In this document: piece by piece, positions 35,101 through 47,211 of the stretch
Numbering within the stretch: the stretch's first letter is position 1
How the letters are laid out: every line of letters starts with the position of its first letter
NCBI RefSeq assembly: GCF_010093535.1
Contig: NW_022985170.1
Coordinates: forward strand, 1,230,437 to 1,294,436
From: Lindgomyces ingoldianus
Taxonomy: Eukaryota; Ascomycota; Dothideomycetes; Pleosporales; Lindgomycetaceae
Length of the DNA: 64,000 nucleotides
Direction: 5' to 3'
The notes under the pieces: model-generated
The model's database searches: none
Told to the model about the DNA's origin: nothing
The model's input: only the letters and a program-made list of their open reading frames with translations
Position numbers and translations under genes: made by a program

Positions 35101-36160
35101 TAGCTATAGTGTAATTTCTTTGTTCTCTAGCACTTATATAAGCTTTTTTTTAAATACGTAGCTAAGTGCTTAGTGTCTATTTTTTTAAAATTCTTTATAT
35201 ATAAACTTAAAAAAGTAGCGCCCTTCTAAGTTATTATGCGTAGATTAGTAATTATATAACTTATATATAATTAAGTTTATAAGCTTATTAAAGCTTTTAA
35301 CATGTTAATTTTATTATTTTAGTACTTTAGGCTAGTCTTATTTTATAGTGTTACCTCTAATATCCTTATGTTCTTTATAAGTTATTTATATAATAAAAAT
35401 TATTTCTTATTCTTTTTATTATTACATAGAGTTGTTAGTTACTAGTAGGATTTTATTATAATAGTATAGTTAATTACTTTTCTAGTAGATTATATAGGTA
35501 CTGCTATTATTTAGCTACTAGGTTAAGCAGCTTTAATAGCTTTAGTGTGCACTTTACACTATCTTCTTTTTACTTTATATAGTAGTAGAGCTTGCTGTAT
35601 AATGTAAAGAATTAATTTACTATTCTAAAAAATAAGTAACTAAATAAAGTACTTTATAAAGTATAAATGCTTTATTATTACTTTTTCTAAAAGATAAGTA
35701 ATAAAATAAAGTGCCTTATAAAGTATAAAGTTAATTACTTGTGCAGTAGATTACACAGGTACTGCTATTATCTAGCTACTAAGTTGTGCAGCTTTAATAG
35801 CTTTAGTGTGCGCCTTACACTATCTCCTTTTTACTTTGTATAGTAGCAGAGCTTGCTGTATAATGTAAAAAATTAATATGCTATTATCTAGCTACTAGGT
35901 TATTTAGCTTTAATAGCTTTAGTATGTGTCTTACACTATCTTCTTTTTACTTTATATAGTAGCAGGGCTTACTGTATAATGTAAAGAATTAATCTACTAT
36001 TCTAAGAAATAAGTAACTAAATAAAGTACTTTATAAAGTATAAGTGCTTTATTATTACTCTTTCTAAAAAATAAGTAATAAAATAAAGTACTTTATAAAG
36101 TATAAGTACTTTATTATTACTCTTACTAATTTATAGTTAATTAAATTAACTACTAATTAG

Positions 36161-36440
36161 TGTTAAATAGGCTCTAATAGCTAGCTGCTTATAGTATAAG
36201 CACTTAAGTAGTAAAAGTAAGAGTAGTGTATAGTGTGCACAGTGTATAAGGTAGATAAGGTAAAAGTAACATATTTTTAGTTTTATTACTCTTGTCTTTT
36301 CTTTATATAGAGGAAAAGGGGGATATCTAGATGTTTGTGCACAGAGGTTCGCGCACAAGCATTATGTGACATAGATACGTGATCCTGCTCGTGCACGATT
36401 GCTTGTATCTAGACTGTGACGCTGCTGCTGCGTACAGACA
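36161..36440. repeat. E1 internal full LTR
   Basis: 280 bp, flanked on the left by family-E leader sequence and on the right by polypurine-side sequence CTGGCAACTTTT. It therefore lies between two element bodies, as expected after recombination between copies. Confidence 0.88.
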
Positions 36441-36470
36441 CTGGCAACTTTTCTTTTTTTTTTTTTTTTA

Positions 36471-36648
36471 AGGGCAACATGTTTCTGGTTCTATTGCTCT
36501 TGTCTTTCCTCCGTACGGAGGAAAAGGGGGATATCTAGATGTTCGTGCACGGAGGTTCGCGCACGAGCATCATGTGACATAGATACGTGATCCTGCTCGT
36601 GCACGATCGCTTGTATCCAGACTGTGACGCTGCTGCTGCGTACGGACA
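36471..36648. repeat. Truncated, nearly unmutated E LTR at the E1 outer edge
   Basis: Starts within the LTR after a T-rich tract (36452-36469) and ends GTACGGACA before the ATTAA repeat. It keeps CpG-rich sequence such as GGTTCGCGCACGAGC that is degraded in E1's left LTR. Confidence 0.88.
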
Positions 36649-36653
36649 ATTAA

Positions 36654-37043
36654 TATATTTATAAAAATACTATAACTTATACTCTAACAAGTTATATAGT
36701 AGTTAGTAAGAAGGCTTTATCTTTTCCTTTAGCTTAATAGCTAGATTTTATAAGCTATATAGTAGTACTTCTAACATCTTATTAGACTTAACTATGTTTA
36801 TATATTCTTTATACTTTAGTCTTAACTTAAGCTTTATAAGTTTTAAAGAATTTTTAGTGTTATTAGATAGCACACTGTAGACATAGACATCTATATTAGG
36901 ACTCTATATAGTTTGCTTAAACTCTGCTACGTCTTCTAAGGCTACTTTAGCATACTTTAGCATACTATAGTTTTTTACACTTTTAAATAATATATGTTTT
37001 ATATAAAAGTTTAGCTTTAAATTAAACTAATTAATTTAAAGTA
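36654..37043 (-). pseudogene. Gypsy G internal segment between E1 and A3
   Basis: G sequence upstream of RT (gag-protease side by position). No motif recognisable. Confidence 0.5.
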
Positions 37044-38175
37044 ACGTACCTAACAGGTTGGCCGGCTACACGGGTTAGCCGGCCACTTTTGCTAAGCCCC
37101 TACTAAAACCACCCTATTCTCTCGCAAAACAGCCTACTTTAGCCCTATATAGAGTAATATAACACAAGATATTATTTAGAGTCTACTTTTACTACTTACT
37201 TATATGTACATAAGTTATGTCTAGTCTAATTACACTACTTATATTACCTTTAACTTAGCTTACTTTTTTTAGCGCGCACTTGCGTCTTTAGCTTCTTTCT
37301 ATTACTACGCGCTTTAAACTCCTTTAGAGTAGTTAAACAAGCTTTATTTTTAACTATTAAGGTTTTTTTTACTTAAATCTACTTTCTTTTATGTAATCTA
37401 TGTTATATAGTAGCCTTATTTACTGCTTAAAGCTTTATAATTTTATAGCCTACTTTATTATATTAATGCTTTAGATAACTATTATTTACTTTTTATTACT
37501 TTACTATATTACTTTTAGCTATTTTTATTTCTTTAAAGCTATAATAACTGCTCTAGTTAATATCTAGCCTATTATAAAGCTTAACTTATTAAAGTTATAT
37601 GTGTCTTTATTCTAGATACTATACTTAGCTTTTATGTTAGCTACTAGGTAAAACTAGCTCTAGATAACCTCTAGATTCTTATAAAGTACTTTTTTATAAT
37701 TATACTTATAATTAAACTTTATTATAAACTTACAGTAGTTCTTAACTTACATACTAGGCTAGTTTAAGCTAACCTAGCCTAGATTACACTCTGTAAGTAA
37801 GGAATTAGCTATATTAGCTATAGCTATAAGCCTAAAAAGAAATCTGCGTGTAATAAGCTTAAGTATATACTTAATAACTACTTTTTTTTTAAGCTTAGTT
37901 AGATTCCTTAATTTAGGCTAGCATTCTGCTTGTAAAGGCTGTCTAGCGCGTTAATTACTTAGTGTTGTGTAAGAGACATTATAAATAGCTACAGCGCGTT
38001 ATAAAGAGAGTTTTAAGTCTTATTTAAGAGCCTAAAAAGTAAGCTATATTTAACATTCTTTAGAAGATTTAATCTAGTGTTGTTGTTAAGGCATTATGTA
38101 GATAGGTAGAGTTTAGTAGGGGCTTAGCAAAAGTGGCTGGCCAACCTGTGTGGCCGGCCAACCCGTTAGGTACGT
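37044..38175 (-). mobile_element. Fot1/pogo-type deletion derivative A3
   Basis: 1,132 bp, TA at 37042-37043 and 38176-38177, ends ACGTACCTAACAGG and inverse with doubled GGCCGGCC blocks. Same internal deletion as A1, A2 and A4; transposase remnant on the minus strand. Inserted in Gypsy G. Confidence 0.88.
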
Positions 38176-39066
38176 TAAACCTAAATATATTAAAGGTCCC
38201 TTTAAGTTTATTACTATAAATAGCACTTTATAAGTTTAAACTTTTTTTTAAAAGTTTATAATCTTTATATTTATAACTATAAAGCTGTAGACAGTAAAGT
38301 TTAATTTATTAAGTGCTTTTAGAAAGACACCTAGCAAAGGCTTAATCTTAAGATCCTGCTTTTTAGCTATTATAGTAAATAAAATGTTTAATTAAGCTTT
38401 TTTATTTACTATAGCCTAAAAGTCTTCTAATACCTCTATGCTTACTATTACTAATAATAAGGTTAACCTTTTTAAGTATAATAAGTTCTAAAAGTTTTTA
38501 AGCTTTTTTTTATTACTTTTTAAAGTAATATAGGCTTAAAAAAAGAAGCTTAGTTTTTTTAGCTTTACTTTTTTCTTTTTTACTTATTTTTATTAGACTT
38601 ATTTTTATCTTTATCCTTTATAAAATAATCTAGAGAAATATAACTTAGCTGCTTATAATTCTAGTAAGTAACTTTTATTTTATTAAATTTTTACTTAAAG
38701 GCTTTTTTTATTTTTTTAAGCTTCTTTAGGTTCTTATTAGCTAGAGGTAAAGTAAAACACTTTTATGTTTCTTTTTTTTTAACTTTAGCCCTTTTCTCTT
38801 CTGCTGGCAGTAGTAGAATATGTTGCTTTACTCTTTTACTTAAGCTAGCGTCTCTTACTTACTTTATAGAATATATGTTAGATTACGCTTAATCTTATTA
38901 AATAGTGTGCTACTAAAGTCTACTATTATTTTATTTATGCTCTTTTATTAACTTTAGTCTATAATAGCTTAAGGTAGGCTAGAAGTTTAGTTAGAAACTA
39001 ATTAAGTTATTATTTATAGTTCTTTATAGTGTTATAAGCTACCCTTTTTTATTTTACTAAAGTACT
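38176..39066 (-). pseudogene. Gypsy G internal segment between A3 and E2 (gag side)
   Basis: Continuation of G toward its 5' end; rich in A/T runs. No readable gag motif. Ends with the GTACT target repeat of E2 (39062-39066). Confidence 0.5.
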
Positions 39067-39346
39067 TGTCCGTACGCAGCAGCAGCGTCGCGGCCTGGAC
39101 ACGAACGATCGCGCACGAGCAGGATCACGTATCTATGTCACATAATGCTTGTGCGCGAACCTCTGTGCGCGAACATCTAGATATCCCCCTTTTCCTCTAT
39201 ACAAAGAAAAGACAAAAGTAATAGAACTAAAAACATGTTACCCTTACCTTACTTACCTTATACACTATGCACACTGTACACTACTCTTACTTTTACTACT
39301 TAAGTGCTTATACTATAAGTAGCTAGCTATTAAAGCCTATTTAACA
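39067..39346 (+). repeat. E2 5' LTR
   Basis: 280 bp; TGTCCGTACGC to ATTTAACA. The outer 120 bases keep CpG-rich sequence and the remainder is mutated. Confidence 0.93.
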
Positions 39347-41479
39347 CTAATTAGTAGTTAATTTAATTAACTATAAATTAGTAAAAGTAATAATAAAGTA
39401 CTTACACTTTATAAAGTACTTTATTTTATTACTTATTTTTTAGGAAAAGTAATAGCAAAGTACTTACACTTTATAAGGTACTTTATTTAGTTACTTATTT
39501 TTTAAAATAGTAAATTAATTCTTTACATTATACAGTAAGCTCTACTACTATATAAAGTAAAAAGAAGATAGTGTAAAACGCACACTAAAGCTACTAAAGC
39601 TGTATAACTTAGCAGCTAGATAATAGCATATTAATTCTTTATATTGTACAGCAAGCTCTACTACTATACAAAGTAAAAAGAAGATAGTATAAGGCGCACA
39701 CTAAAGCTATTAAAGCTGCATAACCTAGCAGCTAGACAACAGCAGTACCTGTGTAATTTACTAGAAAAGTAATTAACTATACTATTATAATAAAATCCTA
39801 TTAGCAACTAACAACTCTGCATAATAATAAAAAAAATAAAAAATAATTTTTATTATATAAATAACTTATAAAGAACATAAAGATATTAAAAGCAACACTA
39901 TAAAATAAAACTAGCCTAGAGTACTAGAATAACAAGATTAATATGTTAGAAGCTTTAATAAGCCTATAAACTTAATTATATATAAGTTACATAATTACTA
40001 ATCTACACATAATAACTTAGAAAGGCGCTACTTTTCTAAGTGCGTACATAAAAAATTTTAAAGAATAGACACTATAAAACTTCTTAGCACTTAGCTATGT
40101 GTTTAAAAGAGAGCTTATATAAGTGCTAAAGGACAAGGGAATTACACTATAGCTAAGCACTAAAGGTACTTAAGCCTAGAAGCTGTATAATATAGCATAA
40201 AGAAAAGTAATTGCACTAAAAAAGCTTTATATATAACTTTTATTACTATATAAGGCTCTACACAGAAGCAGACTAAACACAATGCTGCTATTAACACTAA
40301 ATATACTAGTATTACCTGCTTCTACACCTTAGCTAGCACTACACTAATTACTGTACAAACAATACATGCTACCCTACCTAACGCCTGCTCCACACCCTTA
40401 ATTGTACACACCACTGCCTGCAGTAGTGTATGCACTACTAATACCACCTGCACAATTTATACTACATTATAACTTATATAAACTTCTACTCTAAAAAGAA
40501 ACTACTAAAGAAAAACTTCTAGTAGATAAGATTATATAATTTTAAAAAGTATAAAAAAAATAATAACTATATAAGTTAACTATATAACATTTTTATAAAT
40601 AAAATAAAGATTTTTATTAATTTATATTAATAGCTAAATATCTAGAAAACTTAGTACATAGACATCTTTCTAGACATCTTAAAAGGTTAGGTAAATATAT
40701 ACTATTTGCATAACATAGGCCCTAGATATAACTAGAAGCATTTATACAACACTTTAAGTAGTTACTTTAACACTAATGTAAACTATAGCTAGTACTAGAC
40801 AGACTAGACAATAATAACTTTTACATAATGCTAATAAAAAAACTTTAATAAGAGTTTATATAAAGCCTTTAAAACAATAATTAATAAGCTTACACTTATA
40901 TAAAAGGCACTAAGAATAAAATTTTAAAAGAATGTTTTACTGCACACTACTATTATATAAGCTTATTAAGAATAACTAAAACTAAAATATGCTATGTTTA
41001 CTATTAAGCCTTTATATAAAGCCTTATTTAGCAACCTATAGGCATTACTTTAAGTTACTATAGACTAAAAAGTAAACTAATACCTCTAAGAACTACCTAA
41101 TGCATACTACATAAACTACTAATACAACTCTACATAATAAAAGTCTACATAACAAGAAAAAAGCTTCCCTTTATGTAAAAAAGAATAATATAAAAGATTT
41201 TTATTTAAGTTTAGGCTATAATCTAAAGATAACTACACATAGATAAAGAAGTGCTTTATTTACTATAAGAAAAAATATTAGTTATTAAACTACTCTTATA
41301 ATAACTATATATAAGTAAAGAACTAGTACATTACCTTATATAAAGATTTTTATAATAAGACTTTATTATATAAAGCTATTACTTTATACATCTAAGACTT
41401 TAAAAGTTACCCTAAGAAAAAAAATAATTTGCATAATATAAAAAAAATAAAATAAAAGAGTAAAAATGCTAAAAAAGCT

Positions 41480-43100
41480 GTTAACTACTTTACCTCTACT
41501 GCCTATCTATACTGTGCAACAGAAAAGGACATCTATAGTATTAAACTTAAAGAATATGCTAAGCAGTTTATCCTTAATAACTAATACTATACAGTATACT
41601 AAGGTAAACTATAGAACACAGGCGTAGTAAAGATCTCTACTATTAGCAAGTTTTAACTTAAGGCGTACATATAAGAAAACTTATGTATAAAAATTAATTA
41701 AACACCTAGCTAAATAAATATTAGCTTTAAAGGCTAGACACTAAAAAGATTAATTAGTACTATATAAATCTAAAACTTAATTAGTCTAGTTATATACTAC
41801 ATTTTAGAGACTCTAACACTATTTTTACTATTACTAGTAGATGCTAACTAACTTAGGGCATGCTTTAACAACATTTTAAATGTTATTATACATAAAGATA
41901 AAACTACTATACTTATTATATAAAAATAAGAACACTTTTTTTTAATGTTAGTAAAGAAAAATTTATGTCTTTTTTTACTAAATTAGAACTTTACTACTTT
42001 TACTACTAATTTAGACACTTTTATATAGAGAGACTCTAGAAGATGCTAACTAGCGCTAGCTATAATGTTAATGCTGCAGTGCTAGAAGAGATTAAGAAGT
42101 TCTGCTACTTCTGCTAATTATATAACTAGGCCCTGCAAAAATTTAAGTTTATAATTAAAAATAACACCTACTTTAACTATAAAGTTATTATTAATGTTAT
42201 ATAAATTAATAATAAAGATGTTTTATATGTTATTAATATAGACATATTATTTTAGGCTACTACATTCCTAAAATCTATGTCTGCATAAGATACCTAGGAT
42301 GCACTATGCAAATGCTAGATTAACACTTATTAAAAACCCATAGACTACATTATGCATAACTCTAGTATAAACTTTGCTTTAGAGAATTTTTAAGCTTATG
42401 CAAAAATTATAGAAGCTACATGTAGGCAGATGCCTGTAGAAGCATATTAGGCAGTTAAAAAGGTTAAGCGCGCGCACACACCTTTCTAACAAGTGTTTAA
42501 CATCCTAAAGACTAAGCTAGGTAACTGTACAGATAATAAGGCTATCCTGCAGATAGCAGTTAAAGCTCTAAACAACATAGCTAGCCTACATAGTCTAGTA
42601 CCCACACTGCTAGTCTTTAGGGCATACCTAAGAATTAACCTAAACTTTTTACTATTACTAGACATTATTACATAAGTAAACACTATATAAAAGGTAATAA
42701 AAATACTTTAAAAGAACTATGTAAAAGTAAACATTAATTATATAATTAACACTTATAATAGCTTTATAATATATAAAGTTCTTAACCTCCCCCTTAGCTT
42801 AAAGATTATAGCATAAAAGAAGAAAAAAGGCTAGACTAGCCTATATAAAATTAAAAGCATTAAAGAGAGAAATGTTATTATTAAAAAAAAATAGCCTACT
42901 AAAGCTTTAATATACACAGGTTAAACTATACTATAAAGAAAAAAAAAAGATAACTTACTTATAATAAATAACCTAGATAAACTAATCCCTATATAAAAGA
43001 ATCTTCTAAAGAAAAGAAAAAGAAAACAGCCCTATAAAAATGTTATAGAGGCAGAACTAAAGCCTACTACAGACTAAGCCCCTTAGGATAGCAATGCTGC
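41480..43100 (+). pseudogene. E2 integrase, decayed
   Basis: Plus-strand frame around 42090-42680: KFCYFCxLYN zinc-finger end, INIDTLF and SMSAxDT blocks, HNSSINFALENF-like second catalytic region, EATCRQMPVEAY, then FNILKTKLGNCTDNKAILQ and LVPTLLVFRAYLRINL. A 60-codon open piece survives at 42493-42675. These blocks are characteristic of a fungal Ty1/copia integrase lineage. Scattered stops are TAG or TAA at former Gln and Trp codons. Confidence 0.85.
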
Positions 43101-43199
43101 ACTAGTATAAAAGAAAGATATAGATACTAAAAAAAGTAAAAAGCAAAGAAAACCTACATAAAGTCTAGACTAAGTATTTCTAACTTAGAAGAAAAAAGA

Positions 43200-44830
43200 T
43201 AATTAGGCCTTATCTATTAAGCTTTATATAGATAGTGTAATTACTACACCTAAAAAACTATTTAAAGAATTAGACTATATAAAAATAGACACTCTAATTA
43301 CTAACAGCACTTTTAAAGTTATAGTGTATAACTTAATAAAGTATAAAGGTTAGATTTTTAACCTTTACCTAGTATAAAAAGTAAAAAGTAAAATAACTTA
43401 ACTATATAAAAAATCCTGCCTAGTGTTTGCTAGCTACTTAGATAAAAAAAAGAAAGAAATTCTTACTTAGTTACTAACTATCTAGAGGATAAGCTAAAGA
43501 CTACTCTTAGCTATAAAAGCAAGCTTAAGAGCTACATATAAAATGCATTTTAAACTATGTAATATTATATAAGTATACATCTAATTAATAGATAAGCTTA
43601 TGCGCACGCTGTACACAAAGCTACTAAAGAAGATGCGCTAGAGCTTTCTACTAAATATAATACTCTAGGTTGTATAACTCTTATATAGAGCTGCTAAATT
43701 AGAACTATATTAGTTTAAAACATACTATAACTACTATAAAAAAAGCTATGTATATACATCTTTTTATACAACCCCTACCTCTTAATTACTAATAAAGGAG
43801 AGCACACTTTTAGTATTACTAGCCTATAAATAGATAACACTTTAAGTATTATAATAAAAAATTTTACATAAAAAGAAAAAAAAAACTATAAAAAGTAAAG
43901 TTTTATATAAAAAGTAAAACTATTCTAGCAAAGAAGCAACTTATTAAGTTTAATAGTAAAAAAATTAAACTTACACATAACATAGTAGTCTTTACTTAGA
44001 AAAGATAAGTAAGCTACCTTTATATAATTAACCTAAAGAATAAGAATGCTGCATAATAATATGTTAAGTAATATGTAAAAAAGGTATACATTGCATTTAT
44101 GTGTTAACTAAAGGCAGCATTTAACCTGTCTATTACTGCATAAACTATAGACTTTTTATATAATAACATTAACACACTTAACGCATAAATCTAATAGTAG
44201 ATAGATAATAGTAAGCGTAGTCTTACTTTTCTACTATTACAGCTTAATTATGTAAAGCTGTTTATCTTTATAAATAAATTATTTACTAATAATAAAAACC
44301 TTAGCTTATAGCTAAAATTCTTAATTATATTAAGTAATAAAAACTATATAAAGCAAAGCAACTACTTTAAAATACTAGGTAACATTATACACAAGAATTC
44401 TACTAAGTGTAATAGAGTAACTAGAAGTGTTTTTACTAGTAAACTATATAAAATAGTTAAAAGGTTTAATAATGTAATTACTTTTAGTATAACTTTATAG
44501 TAAATTATATAAACACTTAAACTACTACTAATCTTAGTAGTAATTTATATAAATTTAAAGTCTCTATATAATTACCTTATTAAGCTAGGCACTACTAGTA
44601 AAAAGTAACTTATAATTAACATTATATTACTTTATAAATTATATAAAAAAAGGGAAATTACTAAGATAAAGTAAATTAATAGTAAAGATAACTTAGTAAA
44701 TGTATATATAAAGAAAACACTAAACTAGGCTTTTTAATTATTAGTCCTAACTAACTACCTCTCTGTTTAGATAGAAGCATCTGTGGACTAGCTAGATTCT
44801 GTGCGCAAAGATGCTTTAAACTAACTAGAC
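43200..44830 (+). pseudogene. E2 reverse transcriptase and RNase H, decayed
   Basis: RT opens with TPKKLFKELDYIKIDTLI at about 43248, then KSCLVFASYLDKKKKEILT, LLLAIKASLRATYKMHFKL, and a QTDDTL-type site near 43825 reading AYKxITL. RNase H at about 44240-44790 shows YFKILGNIIHKNSTKCNRVT and ITKIKxINSKDNLVNVYIKK. This matches the fungal copia lineage whose RT uses a TDD-type active site, recalled from family knowledge. Decay is severe; the frame is otherwise colinear with no large indels seen. Confidence 0.82.
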
Positions 44831-45478
44831 TAATAACACTTTTATATAAAGCTTATCTTTTTTATTTTTTTTATTATACACACTTATTTTTCTTATTATA
44901 AGATTAGAAGAGAAAGATATGTAAAAAAAACAGTTTATTTATCTAGTATATAAAAAAAAAAAAAGCCACCACCCCTTACATATAGTAGTTATAATGCAGA
45001 CTACAGCTCTACTATACACATAAGGCGTAGGCATTAGCCTAGAAGTTAGCTAACACATAACACTTAATAAAAAAAAAAGCACTAGTAGTGCTACTATAAT
45101 AATAAGCACATAAAGTTACTAAGACTTAACTACAACTCTAGACTAAGACTACATAAAAGTACCTCTTATAACACACAACCTTTGCTGCCTATAGCTGTAG
45201 ATTAGTGCTAGTAAGTAAAATAATATTAATATTATAAAATAGTAAAGCTGCTACATGCTGCTTTTTAGCTTATTTATAATTAGTATTTTATATAAAAAAG
45301 AAGCAAAAAAGCTAAAAAATTTATATATTTATGCTAAGACACTAAATAAACTACTAATTAGTAGTAAAACTAGTTAGAAGGGTAACACAGATGCGCCCTA
45401 GGCTGCTAGACTGCATAAGGACGTTAAAGACGCCCGCACTAACAGCGCTAGAGGTAGAGGAGGAAGGCTAGAGAGACA

Positions 45479-45516
<38 letters not shown>

Positions 45517-45972
45517 TGTGTGTACAGGCAGAAGTATCTGTTACTGTTAGCACTATATAAAAAAAAAAAAAAGCTAGGGAATAGTATAGTAAAGCTTAAA
45601 AAGTAAAAAATAAAGAAGAGAAAGTAAAGAAAAAAAAAAAACCTTATTATATACACCTCTTTATGCACCTGCCTATGTAAAGATTTTACACTATTCTAGC
45701 ATAAAACCTTACATAAAATAGTTTATATACTGCTAAATTACTTATAAGGTAAGCGCATAAAGGCTAAATAATAATAGCCTAAAATGCTCTACACTATTTA
45801 TAAAGCTATTTACATAGTGTAACTAGCTTATTTTAACATACAGCATTACTAAGGCAAGTTCTAACAAATAAGGTAAAGTAAAGGCAGAATATAATTAAAT
45901 AAACTTACATAAATAAAAAGAAGGTAACATGTATAGAAGGTAACTTTTTAGATAAAAAGAAAAGTTGCTAGT
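44831..45972. other. E2 3' non-coding region with candidate antisense frame
   Basis: A 1.1-kb region between RNase H and the 3' LTR. On the minus strand from ATG at 45474 a frame reads MSL, stop, PSSSTSSAVSAGVFNVLMQS and onwards for roughly 140 codons interrupted mainly by TAG and TAA. E1 shows the same frame at 32912 onward. Unrecognised, possibly chance. Confidence 0.35.
45479..45521. repeat. Compound microsatellite (TC)n(TG)n
   Basis: About nine TC units followed by about eleven TG units. The equivalent tract in E1 (32879-32900) is CA-type, so it is a native part of family E. Confidence 0.95.
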
Positions 45973-46251
45973 GTCTATACACAGCAGCAGTGTTGCAGCC
46001 TAGACACAAATAATTGCACACAAGCAGGATTACATATCTATGTTACATAATGCTTATGCGCAAACCTCTGTGCGCAAATATCTAGATATCCCTCTTTTTC
46101 TCTATATAAAGAAAAGATAAGAGTAATAAAACTAGAAATATGTTGCTCTTACCTTACTTACTTTGTACACTGTGCACACTGTACACTACTCTTACTCTTG
46201 CTACTTAAGTGCTTATACTATAAGCAGCTAGCTGTCAGAGCCTATTTAACA
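45973..46251 (+). repeat. E2 3' LTR
   Basis: 279 bp; TGTCTATACAC to ATTTAACA. The inner (left) part is strongly mutated compared with the spared left part of the 5' LTR. Confidence 0.93.
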
Positions 46252-46256
46252 GTACT

Positions 46257-47010
46257 TAATATATTAAGCATTTTATTTTTAAGATCTTGCTATATTAGTA
46301 ACTATAATAAGCTAATAAGCTTTAAATAAGTGTAGTATGTCTTTTATAGTAATTATAGTGTCTTATTAATATATTATAGGCTAAAAGAGATCTTTTATAA
46401 TTTCTAAGTAAAGCTTAATAGACTTTTTTAGTAATAGTTTTTATTATTTTTACACTACTAGTTATAGTCTGCTTTATTCTTCTTTTTATATTAGTGCAGT
46501 AGTTTAGGACGTAGTAGGTTTACTTAGTCTTAAGTAAGTTTTAGTATAATAATGTTTAATACTTTAGTTAGTAACTTATTAAGTGTGTTTATATTACTTA
46601 CTTTAAATTAATAATAGATTTTTATTATTTTAGCTAGTTTTTACACTTTCTGCTACTTTTACAGCTAGGCGCAGGCTTCTGCTAAAGCCTAATTTGTGGG
46701 GGTAGACTGTACATTGCTTAGTTCTACACTAGCCCTTCTAATCTCTTTTAGGCCCTAAACGCCTTCTAAATAGCTTAATAAGCCTAATTTATAAAAAAAA
46801 AATTTATTTTTTTTACTTATCTTTTGCTTTATTTCTTTTTATGTTAGTGTTAACTTTAGTTAAGTATTACTAAAAGTAGTAGTTTTAGCTAGCTTTTTAG
46901 GTAGTCTTTAAGCGCTAGTTACATCTAATTCTCCTCTAGTGTTTTACTTTAACACTATTATGTAGGAATGTTGCCCTTAAGCAGTATGCTAGCTTATAGA
47001 GCAATTTAAA
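46257..47010 (-). pseudogene. Gypsy G 5' internal segment (leader and gag start)
   Basis: Lies between E2 and the G 5' LTR. By position it holds the start of gag; I could not read a convincing motif. Confidence 0.5.
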
Positions 47011-47211
47011 TGTAAAAATAAAATAGTAGGTAGCATAAATAGCACTAAAAGCAAGCTTTTGAAGAAAGATAAGAGTGTATTATAAAAAAAACAAATTGCT
47101 GCTAAGCCTTACTTGTTAGGATTTATGCTTATATATAAAGCACAGGTCATACAACCTCCAAACAGGTCAGGTGAGGCCATACTGGCCCGTTCTGGGACAT
47201 CCGGCCTTATA
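47011..47211 (-). repeat. Gypsy G 5' LTR
   Basis: 201 bp; the outer (right) half keeps CAGGTCAGGTGAGGCCATAC and CCCGTTCTGGGACATCC, mutated in the other LTR, while the left half is mutated. Confidence 0.9.

Larger units (their letters stand above)
32154..36648 (-). mobile_element. Copia family E, copy E1, internally deleted, with an extra partial LTR, TSD ATTAA
   Basis: LTRs at 32154-32433 and 36161-36440, then a short polypurine-side segment and a third, truncated LTR (36471-36648). ATTAA flanks the whole at 32149-32153 and 36649-36653. Coding strand minus. Relative to E2 it lacks E2 40748-43835, i.e. integrase and most of RT. The breakpoints in E2 share a perfect 13-bp direct repeat (AACACTTTAAGTA at 40748-40760 and 43836-43848), of which E1 keeps one copy. 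A dinucleotide CA tract at 32879-32900 matches the TG tract of E2. Confidence 0.88.
39067..46251 (+). mobile_element. Copia family E, full-length copy E2, TSD GTACT
   Basis: 7,185 bp with LTRs 39067-39346 and 45973-46251; GTACT at 39062-39066 and 46252-46256. Plus-strand order is gag region, integrase (about 42.1-42.9 kb), RT (43.2-43.9 kb), RNase H (44.2-44.8 kb), then a long 3' non-coding region with a dinucleotide repeat. Integrase before RT is the Ty1/copia order. A polypurine stretch AAAAAGAAAAG precedes the 3' LTR. Inserted in Gypsy G. Confidence 0.95.
26924..47211 (-). mobile_element. Gypsy G, Ty3/gypsy element split by E1, A3 and E2, TSD ATATA
   Basis: The two 201-bp LTRs (26924-27124 and 47011-47211) lie 20 kb apart but belong together: ATATA flanks them on the outside (26919-26923 and 47212-47216), the outside sequence on each side is consecutive family-E DNA, and mutation is heavier on the inner sides of both LTRs. 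Subtracting E1, A3 and E2 leaves about 7.5 kb. Encoded on the minus strand; the polypurine tract AGAGGGGATAA (minus) abuts the 3' LTR at 27125. Confidence 0.88.

Noticed and set aside
45468..45668. ORF rich in Phe with a Thr-His tail (minus strand)
   Set aside because: Low-complexity translation of poly-A/T and dinucleotide repeats in the E2 3' region.
26924..47211. The two 201-bp G repeats as independent solo LTRs
   Set aside because: Matching ATATA on the outer sides only, continuous E4 sequence outside, a polypurine tract next to one, and mirror-image mutation favour a single split element.
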